Shown here piece after piece: positions 57,801 to 64,000 of a DNA stretch of 64,000 bases (positions within the stretch are counted from its first letter, which is position 1; each line of letters opens with the position of its first letter). This DNA comes from Clitopilus passeckerianus (Eukaryota; Basidiomycota; Agaricomycetes; Agaricales; Entolomataceae). Both the position numbers and the translations under genes were made by a program. The notes under the pieces were generated by a model that was not told the DNA's origin, did no database searches, and worked only from the letters and a program-made list of their open reading frames with translations. Location: the NCBI GenBank assembly GCA_944990035.1, contig CALYLX010000134.1:62001-126000 (forward strand), written 5' to 3'.

Positions 57801-58403
57801 CCGGCTCCAGCTCACACTCCCCAACCTATGTACAATAACGCACCTCCGCCAATGAATTATGCTCAGCCGCCGCCGCCCCAAGCACAAGTGCCTCCCCCGC
57901 AACAGCAACAGCAACCACAATCGGCCTATCAGCAACCTGGGGCATTGAGCGGCTTGCAGAGAGGCGCTAGCTTGTATTATGGAAATGGACAACCACAACA
58001 GCCAAGGTTAAATGCGCCCCAGTATGGTGGATATGGAGGAGGGTACAGTCCTGGGAGATCACCGAGTCCCCAACCACCTCCACCTGTTCCCCAGATTCCA
58101 GCGCACGTTTCTGCTCCTCCTACTGGGCAGACCACGGAGGATGGGCAGCCCATTCTGTTCTATGGTGCGTTTAGGTTGAATACTGATAATGGAATAAATC
58201 TGACATGAATTCTTAATTTCCTAGTCAAAGCTCTGTATGACTACGCTGCTACGATTGACGAAGAATTCGACTTCCAGGCGGGAGATATCATCGCTGTCAC
58301 TGCTACACCTGAAGACGGTTGGTGGAGTGGAGAACTCTTGGATGAGGACAGGCGGCAGAGGGGAAGACACATTTTCCCGAGCAATTTCGTTTGCCTCTTC
58401 TGA
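54847..58403 (+). CDS. F-BAR and SH3 protein of cytokinesis (Cdc15/Imp2 type)
   Basis: Five exons (54847..55043, 55097..55171, 55343..55862, 55917..58164, 58225..58403) give exactly 1073 codons. An FCH/F-BAR domain occupies residues about 20-290: HSLDFCNAFWGMNDTGVEVL, AIEDDYAKRLKKLSK, ASTFHSRQVHFRKNF, ALAETTSRWEVDWKAFCD. A long disordered middle is rich in Ser, Pro and Gln, with several CAG/CAA-coded polyQ runs and many RSPSPQP-like sites. A C-terminal SH3 follows: VKALYDYAATIDEEFDFQAG, GWWSGELLDE, GRHIFPSNFVCLF. This layout matches fission yeast Cdc15 and Imp2 and budding yeast Hof1, which bend membrane and scaffold the contractile ring and septum. The SH3 core is on the last exon after a phase-1 intron. 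Which of the Cdc15/Imp2 pair it represents cannot be told. Confidence 0.92.
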
Positions 58404-61389
58404 CAATGATGAACTCAAGCTTCAAGCTTCAAGGCTGGCCTATCTGGTTACTTGATTTCTACACGATTTTTCATGTCTTATCTTACTACCTCGCTCCTTT
58501 TTTTCTGCTTTCTCATTGATCTACTTTACTATGACCATGCACGAGACTGTATACCTGTATACCTTGACTGTTTTCTGTCATACCAGTACATACCTGCCAT
58601 CTGTTGATACACCCTCCTTTCAATGTTCAGTGCCTGCTTATGTTTCTCGTTCCTTTTACGTCGAGTGTGAATCTGCCTTCGGTGTCTGGTACTCCGCCCT
58701 TGCGCGAGGTGATCGGGGTGTTACACACATTGACATGACACTCGTTCAGTGTCCCCTGGACCTTGAGGAGGACCATAGGCCGCAAGCCTTTAATCTCCAC
58801 CACTGGGATACCCATTTATACGCCGAGCGCCTAACCTTACCTAGTCCACTAGTTCACGAGGCCCGGTAACCTCCGCAGAGCCCAGCTGTTGGTACATTTC
58901 CACCTTCCTTGCACAGACTCATGGGGGACCTTCTGACCGCCACCATATTCGATAGAGACTCTTCCTGGCTCTTTCCAGGTGACGGCATCAAGAAAACCGC
59001 CCATCTATAGGACAGATTGACGGTGACTGGCCGAAAGATTTGCCTCGACACCGGAAGGAGCAAAGATACTGTATTGGGACCTCGATCCGCTAGGACGTAT
59101 TGTTCTACGGCAGGAATGGCGGTTGTGTATAGCCTCCGTGAGTAAACAAAGCGACATTTACACATTGATTTTCAACAATGGAGAGGTCTTTTCGTTGGTA
59201 AGTAGTTCCCTGAGCCAGGTCTTTGGCATCGTAGATCGTTGTGCTGGACGTGGCCGGGTCTGGTATGTGGATCAGCTGGTCGAGGATGCGTGATCACACG
59301 AATTGGCTCCATATGGATGGCATTGCTATGGAAGGGACCGAGCGGCTGACTACATATTTGTCCGGGGGACTGGATGCGGATTCCGACCAGCACGCTTTCT
59401 TTCCTCCTTCCATCGCCGCATTCGCAACACAGAGGGTGTAGGGGAAAGATTTCTTTGAAACCATTCACAGAGACTCTCAGGAGGTTCAACAGTCTTGTTT
59501 GAAAAGCACCCGAACGGACTAGACTCCGAAACAACGATTTGGCCCAGTTGCGATCGTTATTGTTTCACCGACAGGGCAAAGGAACTATAAGTGCAACCCT
59601 ACACTATACCGTACCGTTATCCGGCCATCGTAAGAATCGGCAGGATCACCTTTGTGGGGTTCGGGTTTTGTTATAAAGAGGCGGCAGACAACTAAGGTAC
59701 CGTACAGGCCTCCCGTAGCCGACCGCATCCGCTCACCGAATTTCTCCAGACCAGAGTGCATACCTCCGCCGTCTTATAGGCATCGTCTTGACTCCAACGC
59801 TCATTGTTCACCTTCATCATCGACCTGCACGTCGTCAGCTAGCTCATCGTCGCTACTGATTACCACCCCTACAATACCCACACGACCACCAGGCACCTCC
59901 TTGTCCCAACTTTAGCGCTATCATGATGCGAGCCTCCTCTGAGCTCTACGTTCATCCCGACCTCACTTCCTCGGAAGTTTGGGGCAACAACGACACGTCG
60001 TCAAAAGCACGCGTGTATTCTGTATTCGGAGCCATTTCCGTCGCAACAGCAGCGTCGACATACGCAGTCTGTCAATACACATCCCTAGGCAAGTCAATAC
60101 AGCAAAGGTGTGTAGCGCCTTCACTGACGTCCTTGTTACATCTAGTTGACGCACTTGGGAGTAGCGTGCTCTTCCAGAAGTGGCTATAGGGGCTCTGCTC
60201 CCAGACTACGGCCTTCCTTGGTCGATTGCTAACCTCAGCTAGAGCTGCGGGTTTCTCACCATCTATCACACGATCATCAACATCGAGTCGTTGTACTATT
60301 AGTATCCTGGTCCCAAGCATTGCTGTTCAAATCGGCAGTGGCTGTTCACTACTCTTTCTTCTTACCACCCACCCCTTTACACGTTGGATTGGATGTAAAA
60401 TATTGTTGTTTCTGGCCTTTCTCTGCCTTTGTACGCACGCCCACTTTCTTTCTTTCACCTAGCCTATTGCAATTCCCATATGTAACGCATGCTCATCCTG
60501 TACCACTACCACGCATAGCTGTTGTTTCTTTACGCCTGTACTCTCGCCATCCAATTGGGCAATAACGATCTATCCTTATTCCTCATCGCACCCAGCCCTC
60601 TTGTCAGTGTCCGACTCGCATCTGACTATCTAACCGCCATTCTGATCGGCCATACGAGGTTATGCCAGGCATCGGTTACATCGGTTGTGCCAGTACAAGG
60701 CCACGGTTACAATGCGCCCCATGGTACCCGGTCATCTTCCTTCTGCCATCTTTTCTATTGCAGCAACAAGTTCATCATTCTCGACGTACCTACGGGTTCT
60801 ACAGCTTGCCTGGGCCCACAACATTCCGAGTCTTCCGGGCACGTTTGCGAGCATGTTGCATGGTATCAGATAACGACCACCTTGACGTTTCGTCGAAGGT
60901 GATCTCGTTGGGGACTTTTCTCTCGATTACACGACTGCAACATGCACATTGTCAAGGAAGACATTCCGGAAACGCTCAGAAGATACCCCTTTAGAATGAA
61001 CTCGACTGTCTGGACGAGACCTGATCTGCGGGCGCTACTGGAACCACTTTCCTCCAGTGCGGCCGTACCAAAAATTAGTCTTTAGTGAGCAATCTGGCAC
61101 TCCACTGTCAAAACCGCAATCGAGTTGCCATCTGAGGCTCTCTTCCTTCGGTCCGTCATAAGTCGCTATCATGTGGTTTAGATGGGCCTGCGGTATCGGG
61201 GGAGAATCGCATATGCATCACTAGATTGGAGGACCAAGTCCTCCCGCGAAGGGTGGCTGGTGGTCCAACCCCAGAGTACATGGGTACGTAGGTGTACGTA
61301 GGTCCACCGTTTTCCACGTCTATCGTCCATCGCTGGTCTGAGACCAGCCTGAGAAAACCAAAGCCGTCTGATTTCTGGTGTATACGCTT
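58404..61389. other. Long intergenic stretch with a weak ORF
   Basis: Three kilobases between convergent genes. An 88-codon plus ORF at 59923..60189 (with a VYSVFGAISVATAASTYAV stretch) has a pyrimidine-rich leader but no family match. C/T-rich tracts around 60340-60480 and 60540-60800 open other chance ORFs. No tRNA, transposon ends or clear splice patterns recognised. Confidence 0.4.
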
Positions 61390-62937
61390 CTATTTCCCCT
61401 TTCCTTTGCCGCCAGGTTTTCCCTTACCACCAAACGACTTTCCTTCAAACCCAGGTCGTGCTTTAGTCTTCTTCCCAGCTGCACCTTTTGATAGTCCTTT
61501 CCGCTTGTCGTTTCTGCGCTCGTTGCGCATAGCGAGGTTATCTGTGCGTTTTTTCTGTTTGGCAGCCAAGGATTTCTCGAGCTGCTCTTTCCGGTCGTCC
61601 CTGCAATGCATACATCAGTAAAGGAGTCGGATATGGGAAAAATGAGAAAGAACGCCCACCATTCCTTCTTGCTTCTCCCCTTCTCCTTCTCCTTCCTCTT
61701 GACGGCCTTTTTCAGTCTACCTTCGTCATCCCTAACCTTCACACCCTCCATCCGTGCTTCGGCCTTACTCCACTTATCCCTCTCTTCAATCGCCTTCCTC
61801 TTCTCCTCTGACATCGACGAGAGCTTCTCTTTTTGTTTAGCAAGCTGCTCGAGGGCATGTTGTGGGTTAGAGCTGGACGCAGCGCCTTTGAGCTTTTTGA
61901 AGGAACGGGATGAGTCCCCAGAGAGGGTTGAAAAAGCGATGGTGGTTAGTTTTGAATGGGGTCCTGCGAGGTTGGCCTTGGGCCGGGAAGGGTCGGGGAC
62001 TAGGAGTTGGGTCTGTAGATAGATTATTATTCAATCATATTGAAACGAAAATAACCCTCAAAGATCATACCTTTGTGATATTCCCAGCCTCCCTCCGCTG
62101 GTTGGCTTTACCCTCCTTATCCTGACCCTTCTTTCCTTTCCCTCTCGCCTCCTCCTCCCTCCTGATCTTCTCCTTCGTCTCTTTCCTTCTCCGCTCCCGC
62201 ATAGCAGCCATCCGTCGTCTCCTGTCCTCGATTAGTTGGTCTTTCCCGCTCAAGCCCGAATCCGCGCCTCGTCCACCACGCCGGAGCTCAGCCATCCGAG
62301 CGTGTAATTTTGTGCGGAGCTCCTCAATACCGCCCGATGCAGGCATTGGTGTGAGTGAGGCAGATAGGGTGTCGTCTGCGTCCATGGCATCTTCAGCATC
62401 GTCTTCCCCTTCAGCTTCGCCATCCGAATCATCGTTTTCGTCCTCGTCGCCGTCGATTTCGATACCGACGTCCATGTCAAGTGCATCGTCTTCTTCATCT
62501 GAGTCTTCGTCGTGTGGGGCAGCACGCTTGTTCTTGCCTTTGCCCTTTTCGTTTTGGATGTCTATTATAGACTTGTGGTTTGCCGGGTCAAGCTGATGGT
62601 AGAAATGTTAATCATGAATTCAATAGAAAGAATAGGGAGGGCGAATACCTTGTCCCGTTTGGCCTTTTTTGTGGCCTCTTTGATAGCCTGCTTTGGAGCT
62701 TTCTGCTTCTTGCTATGTTTTTGGTACTTTGAGGACTATTCGGAGAAAACCCAAGGTCACAGAAAATTGCAATGAAAAACATGATATTTAGCAATGACTA
62801 TCTGAGGAAAGGCTCACATATTCCTCAGTCTGGTCCTGAACGATATAATATTTCGCCGGGATCAATTTGAGTAGGTTCTCAAATGTTTCGTTATGCTTCT
62901 CAAGGGAAGCACGTAGGGTTGCAGCAGGTGTAGGCAT
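61390..62937 (-). CDS. RRP14: Surf6/Rrp14 ribosome-biogenesis protein
   Basis: About five exons. Start at 62937 ([30 protein letters not shown]: the Rrp14 N-terminal domain), then a Lys-rich segment with [17 protein letters not shown] and a long Asp/Glu tract. The SURF6 domain follows: [116 protein letters not shown]. The end is a Gly/Lys tail. The protein is nucleolar, binds nucleic acid and is needed for 60S and 40S subunit maturation. Extreme charge and the conserved helices make the family call firm. It shares a 217-bp divergent promoter with the PTPA gene. Confidence 0.92.
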
Positions 62938-63154
62938 AGTCGGTGAAGCCTTTGTTCGCTACCCAGTAACGTTTAAATGACCGTCTGCACCGTCGACGGC
63001 GATGAACTTGAGAGAGGAGGAGGTTGGGACGAAGGAGAAAAAGTTAAGGTTAGGGTTTGTCCTCAATGCCGATGATTGATCATGGAGGTCCCGCTTAGCT
63101 TGAGGCTGCTCGCGAAGATCTCACAAACCTCGAGCTTCATTCTTGACCACAACA
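62938..63154. promoter_or_regulatory. Divergent promoter between Rrp14 and PTPA genes
   Basis: Only 217 bases separate the two start codons, so both promoters must lie here. A purine-rich stretch (GAGAGAGGAGGAGGTTGGGACGAAGGAG region, about 63010-63040) sits in the middle. No TATA box is evident, as expected for housekeeping genes. Confidence 0.5.
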
Positions 63155-64000
63155 ATGGGCTACAAAATACCACATAAAGCTATCTTGACACAGGAGCAGC
63201 TTGCGTACTTCCAGACATGCAAAACTCATGAAAGGATCATGAATTATATCGAGGCTTTGAACGATGCAGTAGTCGGTGCAAAGCTGACTGACAAATTGGA
63301 GGAACCATTATCTCCTGTACGCTTACCTTCATGCCATTCTCTTCATTGAGCTATGTTTTAATATAAAGATATCTAACAAGGCTCATATAGGGAGTAACAT
63401 CGATTCTACACGTCCTTGATCAAGTCGAAGACATTGCAAAGTCAACGCCGCCAGTGGAGAACGCTGCTTCGCGGTTTGGCAACCCTGCGTTCAGGACATT
63501 CTATGATAAGGTCGCAGAGGCGTCAACAGCTTTTCATAAAGAAATATCCGGACTTCCAGAAGATGCGATCCAGGAAGTCGAGCTGTATTTCAAGGAATCA
63601 TGGGGGAATAGGTCGAGGATTGATTATGGCAGTGGGATGGAGTTGAATTTCATGTGTTGGCTGTAGGTCCTTTACACTCATGCTTCTTTCTTCTTAATCT
63701 GACCGGTTCATTTGCCTTGTAGGATATGCCTGGGCCAGCTCGGCGTAACCACTGCCGCCGATCAAAAAGTCCTTGTAATCAAGGTCTTTTGGCGGTACAT
63801 CCAGGTAATGCGAATACTCCAGTCGACATATTGGCTTGAACCGGCCGGATCGCATGGCGTCTGGGGTTTGGACGACTATCACTTCCTTCCCTTCCTGTTT
63901 GGAGCTGCACAATTGCGTGGTGAGGACGCTACAATTACCTTACCCCAATGATGTCTCACGATGATTTTAGGCCACAAATATATCCGACCAAAAGCCATCC
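63155..64000 (+). CDS. PTPA: PP2A activator, peptidyl-prolyl isomerase PTPA (Rrd1/Rrd2), partial
   Basis: Exons 63155..63316, 63391..63662, 63723..63919 and 63971 onward, cut by the window end. The protein begins [19 protein letters not shown] and continues [110 protein letters not shown] and [10 protein letters not shown]. These are the core motifs of PTPA, which activates protein phosphatase 2A by an ATP-dependent conformational change and binds proline-containing peptides (GVWGLDD site). Roughly the first 220 residues are present; usual length is 320-420. Rrd1 and Rrd2 orthology cannot be separated here. The frame is open a few codons before the Met, but 63155 is the first ATG of the conserved start. 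Confidence 0.93.

Noticed and set aside
58516..58869. 117-codon plus ORF after the F-BAR gene
   Set aside because: Sits in the C/T-rich 3' flank; no domain, and the antisense frame is equally open.

Overview
The window is nuclear DNA of a filamentous basidiomycete, most likely a mushroom-forming Agaricomycete. Genes are split by many short introns (mostly 50-66 bases) with GTNNGT donors, CTAAY-like branch points and YAG acceptors. The content is typical of that group: lineage-expanded BTB and F-box proteins, a kinase-like family, a GH115 glucuronidase, a GH30 glycosidase, a cospin-like protease inhibitor and a granulin-like secreted protein. There is no operon structure, CRISPR array, plasmid or phage. 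Exon structures were built by hand from splice signals, reading frame and family motifs; none is backed by transcripts.

Layout. 1-2.6 kb: an acidic protein with a ubiquitin-like domain at each end. 3.1-7.0 kb: a double-BTB gene with one apparent frameshift, preceded by a decayed tandem copy. 7.3-12.4 kb: a penta-EF-hand protein and the SAGA subunit Spt7, both on the minus strand. 13.4-17.8 kb: a secreted GH115 enzyme with several micro-exons. 18.1-21.6 kb: the vacuolar membrane protease Pff1. 21.7-22.2 kb: tRNA-Ala(AGC) and a 344-bp MITE-like element. 23-24.7 kb: a small Ser/Thr-rich ORF and a broken kinase-like gene. 25.2-29.1 kb: an MFS sugar transporter and an I66-like protease inhibitor, both minus. 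31.5-39.5 kb: an Nrd1-like four-RRM protein and a Brc1/Rtt107-like BRCT protein. 41-51 kb: a secreted metallophosphatase, a cupin, a CHY zinc-finger protein and a GH30 enzyme. 51.5-58.4 kb: a granulin-like protein, an F-box protein and a Cdc15/Imp2-type F-BAR/SH3 protein. 61.4-64 kb: Surf6/Rrp14 and, divergently, the start of the PP2A activator PTPA, which runs off the end.

How the genes relate. Most genes are independent housekeeping functions: chromatin, DNA repair, ribosome assembly, cytokinesis, vacuole and phosphatase control. GH115, GH30 and the sugar transporter fit plant or fungal wall polysaccharide use, but they are not clustered or visibly co-regulated. Three genes (double BTB, RRM protein, kinase-like) are broken by frame changes; in two of them the break lies in a run of five Gs, so assembly error must be excluded first. 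I found no undescribed multi-gene system. The most unusual items are the TIR element, the 9-nt micro-exon in GH115, the granulin-like protein and the decaying double-BTB duplication.
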